Positions 44,532 to 52,625 of a stretch of DNA of 64,000 bases are shown one piece after another. Position numbers and translations under genes: made by a program. The DNA lies in assembly GCF_006636215.1 (NCBI RefSeq), contig NZ_VIFM01000025.1:1-64000 (forward strand), given 5' to 3'. Position 1 is the first letter of the stretch. The number at the start of each line of letters is the position of its first letter. This DNA comes from Myxococcus llanfairpwllgwyngyllgogerychwyrndrobwllllantysiliogogogochensis (GTDB lineage: Bacteria; Myxococcota; Myxococcia; Myxococcales; Myxococcaceae). The notes beneath the pieces were generated by a model. It searched no databases, was not told the DNA's origin, and saw nothing but the letters and a program-made list of their open reading frames with translations.

Positions 44532-46265
44532 TCAGCGTCTCAGCGCCAGCTCGATGCCGAACATCCGGTCCCACCTGTCGTCACCGTCCAGCGTGACGCG
44601 GTCCGCGGAGGCCGTGGCGGCCAGTCGCAGCTTCAGTCCCAGCAGCCGCCCCGCCACGCCCGCCGCCGCGTGCGTCGTCAGCAGCGTCGGGTCCCACATG
44701 CGCTTGTTCGGCGACGTCACCCCCAGCACACCCCAGCCGAGTCCCGCCTCGAGGAACAGTGGCGTGCGCTCCCCATCCCTCAGGCCGAAGAGGCCCTGCA
44801 CCGTGGTGCGATGCGTGCGGATGCCCTCGAACGCCACCGGCATCAGCGAGTAGGTGGCGCGCGCGCCGTAGTAGAGGTGCGGCCACGTGTCATCGCGCCA
44901 GGAGAGGCTCGGGCCGGTGGAGAACCTGCTCAGCCCCAGGGGCGCCTGATGCCCCACGAGGCCCACCTCCCACGCGGAGAAGGCGGAGGGGCTGGCCATC
45001 GCGAAGCGCCGGGACACGAAGTCGCCGCCGCCCGCGGCCGGAGGAAAGGCGCGGGAGAAGTCCACCGGCACCAGCCCCGCGGCGACCACGTACTGGTCAT
45101 AGAAGTCCTTGTCGAGCGGCACGGCGAACAGGCCCCGGCGCAGGGCCTCCTCGGCGGGACCGCGCTCCTGGAGCTCGCGGGGCCTCAGGTCCGGCAGCAC
45201 CTCCTGGGACAGCTCCGCCAGGGTGACGCGGGCCTCGCTGGTGGGCGTGCGCAGCCAGTACACGTCGCGCTCCGGCAGCCGCAGCATCACGTACTGGTCC
45301 TCGGAGCGACGCACGTCCGCGAGCCGCCGTCCGTCCGAGTCCTCCACGGAAAGTCGCGAGTGACCGAAGCCGCTGGACAGCGTGAGGCTGGGGCCGCTGG
45401 GGGCCGGGCCGACGAGGGGACGGCGGGGTGCTCCGGTGGGCGCGAACGCGTGGATGCTCAGCCGCGCCGGAAGGCCCTTCACGCCTTGCAGCGACGCGGA
45501 GACGAAGGCGCCCAGCTCGCTGTACTCCACCTGTCCGTCGCCATTGATGTCCGCGGCGCCCAGGAGCCCCGAGCGCGCCACGTGGCTGAAGACGCCCGCG
45601 CGGATGCGGGACCACTCGTGGGTCTCTCCATCGTCGCTCTCCGCGAAGACGGCGCCCACGGTGGGCCGGGTGGCCAGTTGCTCGCGAGCGAGCATGCCGC
45701 GCAGCTCCGCCAGCACCGCCGCGTCCGTCTGCCCACCCCGACTGCCCACGACGCCGGACGCGCGGCAGGCGTCGACGATGAGGTGCACGTAGTCGGCGCC
45801 CAGGGGGTCCACCACGTCCGCGTAGAGGCTCGCCTTGTCCAGCCGGCCTCCCGCCAGGGTGAAGTAGGCGCGGCCCGCCTCGTCCGTGTTGCCGTGGCCC
45901 ACGTACACCACGAGCACGTCCGTCTCGCGGCCCAGCTCGTCGTCGGCGAGGCTGGCGGCGCGCAGCCGGGCCACCTCGCGCTTCACCTCGTCGGGCGTGG
46001 GAGGCCGCGCGCCCGCGAGCACCGGCCGCGCGCCCGCGAGCGTGGAGGCATCCGGGTCCACCAGCAGCGTCGTCTCCACCCCCAGCCGCTGGAGGGTCTC
46101 CGCCCACAGCACGCCGTCATCGTCCGCGAAACGCAGCGCGGGCAGCGACGGGTCGTCGCTGCCGTTGTGGGCAATCACGAGCGCGCGGCGGACCAGGGCA
46201 TCCGCCGAGGCGTCGCGTGCGGCGAAGAGCGCGGCGACCCCGAGGAGCACTCCCAGCTTGTTCAT
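44532..46265 (-). CDS. exported caspase-like (peptidase C14) protease with an EF-hand
   Basis: A 577-residue protein with a Sec signal peptide (LLGVAALFAARDASA). The p20-like caspase domain (~25-230) has the catalytic dyad His124 (VVYVGHGNTDEAG) and Cys167 (IVDACRASG). A canonical 12-residue EF-hand loop, DINGDGQVEYSE (239-250), follows directly. The C-terminal ~300 residues contain beta-rich repeats ending in a barrel-like region (LRLAATASADRVTL...FGIELALRR) that may be outer-membrane. Bacterial caspase homologues often cleave after Arg or Lys. Its ATG overlaps the anti-sigma stop (ATGA). This is the enzymatic centre of the operon. Confidence 0.85.
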   Translation of the reverse strand: MNKLGVLLGVAALFAARDASADALVRRALVIAHNGSDDPSLPALRFADDDGVLWAETLQRLGVETTLLVDPDASTLAGARPVLAGARPPTPDEVKREVARLRAASLADDELGRETDVLVVYVGHGNTDEAGRAYFTLAGGRLDKASLYADVVDPLGADYVHLIVDACRASGVVGSRGGQTDAAVLAELRGMLAREQLATRPTVGAVFAESDDGETHEWSRIRAGVFSHVARSGLLGAADINGDGQVEYSELGAFVSASLQGVKGLPARLSIHAFAPTGAPRRPLVGPAPSGPSLTLSSGFGHSRLSVEDSDGRRLADVRRSEDQYVMLRLPERDVYWLRTPTSEARVTLAELSQEVLPDLRPRELQERGPAEEALRRGLFAVPLDKDFYDQYVVAAGLVPVDFSRAFPPAAGGGDFVSRRFAMASPSAFSAWEVGLVGHQAPLGLSRFSTGPSLSWRDDTWPHLYYGARATYSLMPVAFEGIRTHRTTVQGLFGLRDGERTPLFLEAGLGWGVLGVTSPNKRMWDPTLLTTHAAAGVAGRLLGLKLRLAATASADRVTLDGDDRWDRMFGIELALRR

Positions 46266-47008
46266 GGACCTTCCTCTACCCTCAGGGCCTGCTTGAGCAC
46301 CACTGCCCCCCCCTGCTCCTCACCACGCAAGGCCGCCAGGGCCGCGGACGGGCTGTCGGCGAACGCAGCCGTCACCTCCGCCTCGCCCACCGTCTCCGGC
46401 AGCGGCACCGTCAACGCGAGGGGCGCCTCCTTGCCTGGCGCACCGGACAGGAGGAAGGGGCCGGCGGTGAGCTCCGCGCGCTGCGTGCCGCGCACCTGGA
46501 CGGCGATATGCGTGTACGGCGCCTGCCCGCCCGCGGCGAAGGCCAGCATGGCGCCCGCCGGGCAGGCTTCCCCCGAGTGCAGCTCCCGCAGCGGCTGACC
46601 CGGGGTGGCGCAGAAGATGCGCAGGGCCACGCCGGGCGGCGGCGTGCCCAGGCCTCGGGCGCGGAACTCGTCGGTCAGCGCGGGCGACAGCACCATGGCG
46701 GCGACGACGGCGGTCAGCGCGCCCGCGAGCGCCATCATCGACGGCCACCGTGAAGGGGCGGCCAGGGGCTCCGCCGCGGCCAGCGCCGCCTCCAGTCCCC
46801 CCTCCGTCAACGCGAGCCGCTCCATGGAGGAGGGCGCGTCCAGCGAGTCCTCCAGCGCGCGGTGCGCCTGGGCCCATCGCTCGTAGAGGGGGCCACAGCG
46901 GTGGCAGACGTGGGCATGGCGCAGCAGTCGCGAGGCCTGGGCAGGGGGAAGCTCTCCCTGGGCCCAGCGCGGCAGGCTGGCGTCGATGTGTCGCTCGTAC
47001 CACCTCAT
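46262..47008 (-). CDS. zinc-finger anti-sigma factor
   Basis: A 248-residue anti-sigma factor. The ZAS/zf-HC2 motif H31-x3-C35-x2-C38 (with H33) precedes one transmembrane helix (MMALAGALTAVVAAMVL, ~90-108). The C-terminal ~140 residues would be extracytoplasmic, with two Cys that could form a disulphide (IFCATPG, GEACPAG). It holds the co-encoded ECF sigma at the membrane until a signal arrives. The ATG overlaps the sigma stop codon by 4 bp, and its stop overlaps the caspase ATG by 4 bp, so the three genes are translated as a chain. Confidence 0.85.
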   Translation of the reverse strand: MRWYERHIDASLPRWAQGELPPAQASRLLRHAHVCHRCGPLYERWAQAHRALEDSLDAPSSMERLALTEGGLEAALAAAEPLAAPSRWPSMMALAGALTAVVAAMVLSPALTDEFRARGLGTPPPGVALRIFCATPGQPLRELHSGEACPAGAMLAFAAGGQAPYTHIAVQVRGTQRAELTAGPFLLSGAPGKEAPLALTVPLPETVGEAEVTAAFADSPSAALAALRGEEQGGAVVLKQALRVEEGP

Positions 47009-47700
47009 GATGGGATGCTCCCTATCGCGCACAGGGCGAGGGTGGCCAAGAGGACGCCCAGCTCCAGGCGTCCAGGCTCGGCCGTCGTCTCCAGCCAGCC
47101 GGAGGACTTCAGGTGCTCGGTGAACTGCGTGCGCAGCTTGCGCTCGCGCACGCGGACCTCGCCTCGGGTGAGTCGGAGTCGCTCGGCGGTGGTCTCCTGG
47201 GACAGCCCCTCCACGAACCGCAGCTGCGCCAGCGCGCGACCTTCCTCGGACTGCGTCTCCAGGAAGCGGCGCACCAGCGTCCGGACCTCGGTGCCGAGTG
47301 CCTCTTCCTCCGGGCTGCGCCCCTCATTGGGCAACTGGTTGAGCTCCGGTGCTTCGTCCAGCGAGACGGCTTCCCGGGACACCCGTCCCGACGCGCGCAT
47401 CAGGTCGATGGCCGTCGAGCGAGCGACTGTCAGCAGGAACCCCAGGTAGGGCCGCACCCCGTCATAGGCCTGCCGCATGTTGGGACGAAACGCGCGCACG
47501 AAGGTCTCCTGATGGGCCGCGTCCAGGTCCAGCGCGGACAGGGACACGGTGCGCGTGGCCCCACCATCCGGGCCCACGGAGAAGCGTCGCGAGAGGTAGC
47601 GCAGCACCTCCGGCGAATAGGCGCGGTACACCTGGGTGAGGACGGACGAATCCCCACGACGGAAGGACTCCAGGACGGAGCGGTCATTGCCTGGCAGCAC
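47005..47700 (-). CDS. ECF sigma factor with a hydrophobic C-terminal tail
   Basis: A 231-residue ECF-type sigma factor. Region 2 is visible as DAAHQETFVRAFRPNMRQ and YLGFLLTVARSTAIDLMR. Region 4 is the HTH around FVEGLSQETTAERLRLTRGEVRVRERKL. Unusually the protein ends in ~17 hydrophobic residues (LGVLLATLALCAIGSIPS), which may touch the membrane or the anti-sigma. The start is a GTG at 47700 with a GGAGAG site. It is the first gene of the sigma/anti-sigma/caspase/lipoprotein operon and probably drives its own promoter in 47701-47834. Confidence 0.83.
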   Translation of the reverse strand: MLPGNDRSVLESFRRGDSSVLTQVYRAYSPEVLRYLSRRFSVGPDGGATRTVSLSALDLDAAHQETFVRAFRPNMRQAYDGVRPYLGFLLTVARSTAIDLMRASGRVSREAVSLDEAPELNQLPNEGRSPEEEALGTEVRTLVRRFLETQSEEGRALAQLRFVEGLSQETTAERLRLTRGEVRVRERKLRTQFTEHLKSSGWLETTAEPGRLELGVLLATLALCAIGSIPS

Positions 47701-47834
47701 GGTCTCTCCGACACCACGCGAGCCGGCTCGAGCCCAATGCCCGACCAGCCGTCACCCTTGAAAGGGATACGGAGCTTGCTCGCGAAATGGGTTGTCCACG
47801 TCAACGAAGGGATGCCGAATTCCTTGCGGCACGA

Positions 47835-47885
47835 CCCAGAAATAGTTGTCGGGACGCGGTCTTATGCCCTCGAACTATTTCTGGG
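47835..47885. repeat. AT-rich inverted repeat between the ECF operon and the next gene
   Basis: CCCAGAAATAGTT (47835-47847) and AACTATTTCTGGG (47873-47885) are exact reverse complements of 13 bp around a 25-bp spacer, in otherwise GC-rich DNA. The element lies 7 bp after the stop of the minus-strand gene at 47892 and ~135 bp before the sigma gene. It could terminate the upstream gene, or it could be a control site for the sigma operon. Confidence 0.6.
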
Positions 47886-47891
47886 CCGGCC

Positions 47892-48335
47892 TCAAGAAAA
47901 GGGGAGGGCCGAGTGGGGATGGACCTGGGACCAGGCGGTCTGGAGCCGGGCGAGCACGGTGGCGCGGTGGGCTGCGTCCAGGCCGTACCAGCTCTCGATG
48001 AAGCGGATGGGGCCGACGAGGTGGGCGTTGAAGTCCTCCAGCTCCTCGGCGGGCACCCACAGCTCCTGGTGTCGCGCGGCGCCCACCGTCCGGACGGGGT
48101 AGCGGGTGAGCCAGGAGGACTCCACGTCGAAGGCGGTGACGAAGCCCACGTGGCCGGAGCCGGCGTCCGGGGCGTTCCAGTCCCGGGCGATCTGCCGCGC
48201 GTAGTCCGCGTTCATCACCGGGTAGAAGAAGGGCTGGTCCGGCAGGCGGGGAGGAAAGCCGCGACAGTCGATGGCCAGGACGAGCTCCGCTTCCTTCAGC
48301 CCCACCGGGCGGTACAGCGTGAGTGTCTCCGTCAT
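47892..48335 (-). CDS. conserved protein, annotated elsewhere as ADP-ribosylation/crystallin J1-like
   Basis: A 147-residue soluble protein beginning MTETLTLYRPVGLKEAELVL. The family motif FPPRLPDQPFFYPVMNADYA and the WVPAEELEDFN segment recur in small proteins that carry the label ADP-ribosylation/crystallin J1 in databases, from memory. No ADP-ribosylhydrolase residues are visible, so the label may be misleading. It has an AGGAGAG ribosome site and no obvious operon partner. A tight GGGCCC repeat hairpin (48394-48408) lies upstream in 48336-48621, a stretch in which I see no gene. Confidence 0.7.
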   Translation of the reverse strand: MTETLTLYRPVGLKEAELVLAIDCRGFPPRLPDQPFFYPVMNADYARQIARDWNAPDAGSGHVGFVTAFDVESSWLTRYPVRTVGAARHQELWVPAEELEDFNAHLVGPIRFIESWYGLDAAHRATVLARLQTAWSQVHPHSALPFS

Positions 48336-48621
48336 GGGGTCTCTCCTATCGAGCGGGTTGTGGGGCGGGGGCGCGTGGCGTCTGGAGTTGCCAGGGCCCG
48401 GAGGGCCCGCCGACGCGGTGCGAAGGCAGGCCCTGACGGTGCGGAGGTGGCGGCCGAGTTCGCGTCCAGCCACTCCGGCCCATTGCCGCGAAGGCGCGTC
48501 CCGCGTCTCCAGGCATGAGCCGCCGACCTCGGGGAGATCTCAGTTTGAGGCCGCCCGACGCCGGGCGACCCGTGGGTACGGGCCGCCGTCATGGCGTCGA
48601 GCGGACTTCACCCTCGGCCGG

Positions 48622-50907
48622 TCAGAACGCCGAGCCGTCGACGCGCGTTCTGGGAGACGCGGTCGAGGAGGACAGCGTGTTGTGCGGCACCCAGCTCCCC
48701 GCGGCCGAGCCGTCAGGGTTTCGGTTGTAGGAGACACCCTGGGTCGCGTTGACGTACTTGCCCTTGTCCTGCTCGGAGCCGTCCGGGCGGACGAGGAAGG
48801 CGGTGTCGCCGGAGCTGCCCGTGTTTTGGCCCCGGTTGAAGCGCAGCCCGTCGCCGCCGTTGGCGTACGCCACATTGGGCACGCCCGAGGGCACCGCCGA
48901 CGCGCCGGAGTAGACGGTATAGACCTTGCCGGGCTGGAGCATCGTGCCCCCGGGGAAGACGTGCCGCGCGGGCTTGTCGCCCCGCCGCGACTCCTCGTCG
49001 TGGATGGAGTAGCCGCCCAGGTCCACGGCCGTGGTGCCGGTGTTGCGGATCTCCACGAACATCTTGTCGAAGTCCACCGTTGGGGTCCCCGAGACGTTGT
49101 TCGGGTGGGGCAGGTACTCGTTGATGAACAACGTGGGCACCGGACGGTTCAGCAGGAACACGTTGTCGCTCACGTCCGCGAGGGCGCCATCCTGCGCGTC
49201 GCTGATGCGCACCCGTGCCGTGGAGGACTCCACCGCGGGCACCGTCCAGGTGTAGGTCGCGGGCGTGGCGGGCACGGACGCGACGATGTCGCTCCACGTG
49301 AGCCCGTCATCCAGGGAGTACTGCAGCCGCACCGTGTTCACCCCGGCCGACGTCCAGGTGATGTCGAACGCCACGCCCGCGCTCAATGACTCTCCGCCGT
49401 TGGGCGCGGTGAGCTTCACGGTGTGCTCCGGCACCTCCCCGAAGTTGTAGCGGCTGATGATGGGGTAGTGGTCCGACGTGGTGGAGCCATAGCTGGGGAT
49501 GTTCGGCCGCAGCACGGCGGCCGAGCCGGAGACGTAGTGGGCCAGCATCTCGTTGCTGACGAGCTGGTGGTCGATGAACGTCGAGAAGCTCACCGTGGAG
49601 GCGACCCCTTGGAGCGACATGGCCTGGGTGACGAAGGCATAGCGCACGGTGTCGTCCACGAAGTCGCGGTAGGGTGTGTCGAACTTCCCCCCCGTGCTGG
49701 GGTTCGTCGTGGTGGACCCGTCCACGTCGTCGTTCCAGTCACCCACCACCATCACCTTCTGTGTGGGGAGGTTGAAGTCCAGGTAGTCCTTGAGGTGCTG
49801 CCCCGCCGCGAGCCGCCGTGCATAGTCGTCCGCCCCGGTCATGGCCTTCATGTGCAGCACCAGCACCGTCAGGTCCACGCTGGAGACGCCTCGGGTGATG
49901 CGCAGGTCCACGCGCAACGGCGGCCTGCCGGCGAAGTCATCCTCGTACTCGCTCAGGACGATTTGCGCCTGGCGCACCTCCACCAGCCCCGTCTTGTAGA
50001 GCAGGCCCACCTTCTGCTCGTTGAACGAGTAGTAGGTGGGTCCCAACGTCACGGTGGGGTCATTGGAAAGGAAGCCCTCGTACCCGGGCAGCTGGTCCTT
50101 CAGCGTGTTGAACTGCGCCGTGTTGACCATCTCCCCCAGGCCCCACACGTCCACGCCCGCGTCGCCAATCACGGACTGCACGTTGGCGAGCTGGAGCGCG
50201 TCGTCCGCCGGGTCCTCCGTCGGGGAGCCGAACCACTCGATGTTCCAGTTGCCCACCGCCAGCGGGAAGCTCGTCGAAGGGCCCCCATCGGGGATTCCCG
50301 TGCCGGGCTTCACCTCCAGGGAGAAGCGGCCCTCCGCCTTCACGCCGCTGGCGTCCTGCACCCGCAGGGTGAAGGTCTTCGTGCCCGCCAGCTCCGCCAC
50401 GCCCGTCACCTCTCCGTCCTGCGTCAGCGACAGGCCCGAGGGCAGCGAGCCCTCCGCCACGGAGAACGTCAGCGGGGGACGCCCGCCCGCCACCGAGAAG
50501 GTGTGCGTGTAGCCGTTGCCGGTGAATGCGGCGGACGGCGAGACGGCGGAGAGCACCGGCGCCGGCCACACCTTGAGGCTGTACGTCCGCGTATCCACGC
50601 TCTTCTCCACGTCCCGCACGCTCACCCGGAGGGAGAACTCTCCAGAGGCGCTGGCGGGGCCGGTGAGCTTCCCGTCGGCCGAATAGAAGGAGAAGCCCGG
50701 GGGGACTTCCGTCTCCAGCGTGTAGCTCAAGGGCGCGGTGCCACCCGTGGCCGTCAGGTGCACCTCATAGGTGGCGCCCACCGTGGTGTCGGTCAGCTCG
50801 GAGGTGGGGAGCTTGGGGCCCCCGCCTGGGTCATCGTGGCGGCTTCCCGAACAGGCGCTCAAGAAGGCCAGGACGACGAGTGCCCCGGCGGCGCGGATGA
50901 GAGACAT
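48622..50907 (-). CDS. secreted endonuclease/exonuclease/phosphatase lipoprotein with lamin-tail domain
   Basis: A 761-residue lipoprotein (signal ends LSACSGS, Cys19). Two Ig-like/putative cadherin-like domains (~30-205) precede an EEP nuclease/phosphatase domain (~215-480). That domain shows NIEWFG, GDWNDD, FIDHQLVS and SDHYPI, the metal and catalytic residues of DNase I-type enzymes. A third Ig-like unit and a C-terminal lamin-tail domain (INEYLPHPNN, VEIRNTG) complete it. Such proteins act outside the cell as nucleases or phosphatases. The true start is the ATG at 50907; the long upstream reading frame overlaps grpE on the other strand. Confidence 0.87.
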   Translation of the reverse strand: MSLIRAAGALVVLAFLSACSGSRHDDPGGGPKLPTSELTDTTVGATYEVHLTATGGTAPLSYTLETEVPPGFSFYSADGKLTGPASASGEFSLRVSVRDVEKSVDTRTYSLKVWPAPVLSAVSPSAAFTGNGYTHTFSVAGGRPPLTFSVAEGSLPSGLSLTQDGEVTGVAELAGTKTFTLRVQDASGVKAEGRFSLEVKPGTGIPDGGPSTSFPLAVGNWNIEWFGSPTEDPADDALQLANVQSVIGDAGVDVWGLGEMVNTAQFNTLKDQLPGYEGFLSNDPTVTLGPTYYSFNEQKVGLLYKTGLVEVRQAQIVLSEYEDDFAGRPPLRVDLRITRGVSSVDLTVLVLHMKAMTGADDYARRLAAGQHLKDYLDFNLPTQKVMVVGDWNDDVDGSTTTNPSTGGKFDTPYRDFVDDTVRYAFVTQAMSLQGVASTVSFSTFIDHQLVSNEMLAHYVSGSAAVLRPNIPSYGSTTSDHYPIISRYNFGEVPEHTVKLTAPNGGESLSAGVAFDITWTSAGVNTVRLQYSLDDGLTWSDIVASVPATPATYTWTVPAVESSTARVRISDAQDGALADVSDNVFLLNRPVPTLFINEYLPHPNNVSGTPTVDFDKMFVEIRNTGTTAVDLGGYSIHDEESRRGDKPARHVFPGGTMLQPGKVYTVYSGASAVPSGVPNVAYANGGDGLRFNRGQNTGSSGDTAFLVRPDGSEQDKGKYVNATQGVSYNRNPDGSAAGSWVPHNTLSSSTASPRTRVDGSAF

Positions 50908-51130
50908 GGATGTGGGCTCCAGCAGGGCGAGCCATCGGCCGGGCCCGCATTTGAAACGAGACACTCTAGCGAAATCCCTGTTGCGCGACGATGACACCCT
51001 CGAACACGGACGGAGCCCCAGGAAGTCGCGCTGCGTTGGAACGGCAATGGCCGTCCGCGTCGTCCGTGACATATTCGAGAGTCGCGGGAACCATGGGGGG
51101 CTGCCGCCGCCCGACGAGAGGACACGCTCA

Positions 51131-51631
51131 ATGGCCGAGAAGTGGGACAAGCAGTTGATGGAGTTCCTCAAGCGCACCGGTGACGAGCTCAAGCGCACGA
51201 CCGACGACCTTCGCGGCGAGGCGCAGCGGCTCCTCAAGGAAGTGAAGGACCCGGAGAAGCAGGCCAAGGTGAAGGAGGGCCTGGAGCAGCTGCGCACCTG
51301 GGCGGCCAGCACCACCAAGGTGGCGGCGGAGAAGATTGAAACCGCCGTGCGCCAGGTCGAGGGCGCCGTGGAGCGCGCCTTCCATCCGGAGGACGAGGCC
51401 ACCACCAAGCCTCCCGCCAGCAAGAAGGCCAAGGGCGCCTCCCGCGCCAGCGCCCCCGAAGCCCCGGCCGCCGAGGCCCCGGCTCCGAAGGCCGAGCCTC
51501 GCGCCACGAAGAAGGCGGGCACCAAGTCCATTGGCCGCGCCAAGAAGGCGGGCGGGCGGGCGGCGAAGAAGGCCGCCCCGGCTTCCAAGAAGACGATGGG
51601 CCGCGCCAAGAAGCCCACCGCCGGAGCGTGA
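51131..51631 (+). CDS. Ala/Lys-rich coiled-coil protein with H1-like tail
   Basis: A 166-residue protein. The first ~100 residues are an amphipathic helix with heptad-like spacing (EKWDKQLMEFLKRTGDELKR). The last ~70 are Ala/Pro/Lys-rich, with AKKA, GRAKK and PASKK repeats like histone-H1-type DNA-binding tails. I do not recognise a family beyond this composition. It resembles the tail on the YjbR protein at 18678, so both may bind DNA or nucleoid. It is divergent from the nuclease gene and upstream of grpE. Confidence 0.65.
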   Translation: MAEKWDKQLMEFLKRTGDELKRTTDDLRGEAQRLLKEVKDPEKQAKVKEGLEQLRTWAASTTKVAAEKIETAVRQVEGAVERAFHPEDEATTKPPASKKAKGASRASAPEAPAAEAPAPKAEPRATKKAGTKSIGRAKKAGGRAAKKAAPASKKTMGRAKKPTAGA

Positions 51632-51688
51632 AGTTCCGTTCCGCCTGAATCGCGCCCGCACATACCTCGGGTCCGGGTTCCGCCAGTC

Positions 51689-51706
51689 GTTCCCGCCAGT
51701 TGGAAC
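51689..51706. promoter_or_regulatory. inverted repeat upstream of grpE
   Basis: GTTCC-N8-GGAAC (51689-51706) lies ~30 bp before the grpE start, and imperfect direct repeats of a CCGCCAGT motif surround it. It is a candidate operator or heat-shock promoter part. No CIRCE element (TTAGCACTC-N9-GAGTGCTAA) is seen. Confidence 0.3.
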
Positions 51707-51735
51707 GGTGTGCGGCGCGTGAGATAGTGCGCGCC

Positions 51736-52620
51736 GTGGCCGGCTCCAGCGAAAAGGACAGCATCCAGGCGGAAATCGGGCAGGACGTCATCGACGCGGC
51801 GGTCCGCAGCGTCGAGCGTCGAATGGAGGATGACGAGGTGACCGTCATCGAGGTGGAGGCCCCCCAGGCCGCCGCCTCTGACGAGGACCTCGTCGCCTCC
51901 CCCGAGTCTTCCGCGATTCCCGAAGACCCCGTGGCGACTCCGGCGACAGCCGAAGAGGTCGCCGCCTTGCGCGAGGAGGTGGAGTCGCTCAAGGCGCAGG
52001 TCGAATTCAGTCAGGCCAAGGGCCGCGAGACGATGGAGCGGCTGCGCGAGGCGCACGAGCGCGCGAAGGATGCGCAGGAGCGCATGGTCCGCGCCGCCGC
52101 GGACCTGGAGAACTACCGCAAGCGCGCGCAGAAGGAGAAGGAGGAGGTCCAGCGCTTCGGCTCGGAGAAGCTGCTCAAGGACCTGCTCCCGGTGATGGAC
52201 AACCTGGACCGCGCGCTCGAGGCGGCGGCCAAGTCGACCGACATCGACAGCTTCCAGAAGGGCGTCGCGATGACGCGCAAGTCCTTCGAGGACGCGCTCG
52301 CGCGCCACGGCGTGAAGTCCTTCAGCGCCAAGGGTCAGCCGTTCGACCCGCGCATGCACGAGGCCATCCAGCAGGTGGAGACGGCGGACGTCCCCGTCGG
52401 CCACGTGGCCTTCGAGGTGGTGCGCGGCTTCTTCCTCAACGAGCGGCTGGTGCGTCCGGCCCTCGTCGTCGTCGCGCGCGCGCCGGAGGCGCCAGCGCCC
52501 GTCGACACCACGTCAAACACGCCGCCCGAGTCCGCGGAGGCGCCGTCCTCGCCGGACGGTGAGCCGCGTGCCGAGGCGACCGAGCAGCAGTCGGACAGCA
52601 CTTCCGGGGGGAGTCAGTAA
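51736..52620 (+). CDS. grpE: GrpE, DnaK nucleotide exchange factor
   Basis: GrpE releases ADP from DnaK during protein folding. The 294-residue form is longer than the usual ~200. An acidic N-terminal ~85 residues precede the long helix ([18 protein letters not shown]-type ENYRKR motif at ~125-130) and the beta-domain ([20 protein letters not shown]). A ~50-residue Pro/Glu tail ends it. A GTG at 51736 is chosen; an upstream GTG is possible. It is 5 bp before dnaK, so the two form one operon. Confidence 0.92.
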   Translation: MAGSSEKDSIQAEIGQDVIDAAVRSVERRMEDDEVTVIEVEAPQAAASDEDLVASPESSAIPEDPVATPATAEEVAALREEVESLKAQVEFSQAKGRETMERLREAHERAKDAQERMVRAAADLENYRKRAQKEKEEVQRFGSEKLLKDLLPVMDNLDRALEAAAKSTDIDSFQKGVAMTRKSFEDALARHGVKSFSAKGQPFDPRMHEAIQQVETADVPVGHVAFEVVRGFFLNERLVRPALVVVARAPEAPAPVDTTSNTPPESAEAPSSPDGEPRAEATEQQSDSTSGGSQ

Positions 52621-52625
52621 GCGTC

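Noticed and set aside
42999-46598. Plus-strand open frame of 1199 codons opposite the caspase and lipoprotein genes
   Set aside because: The opposite strand has signal peptides, catalytic motifs and tight operon spacing; the plus frame is low-complexity Arg/Gln/His sequence.
48332-48592. 86-codon minus frame upstream of the 147-aa protein
   Set aside because: Composition is Ala/Arg/Pro noise and it overlaps the start of the supported gene.
50908-52404. N-terminal extension of the nuclease frame across grpE
   Set aside because: The lipoprotein signal peptide begins at 50907, and the extension is antisense to the grpE gene.
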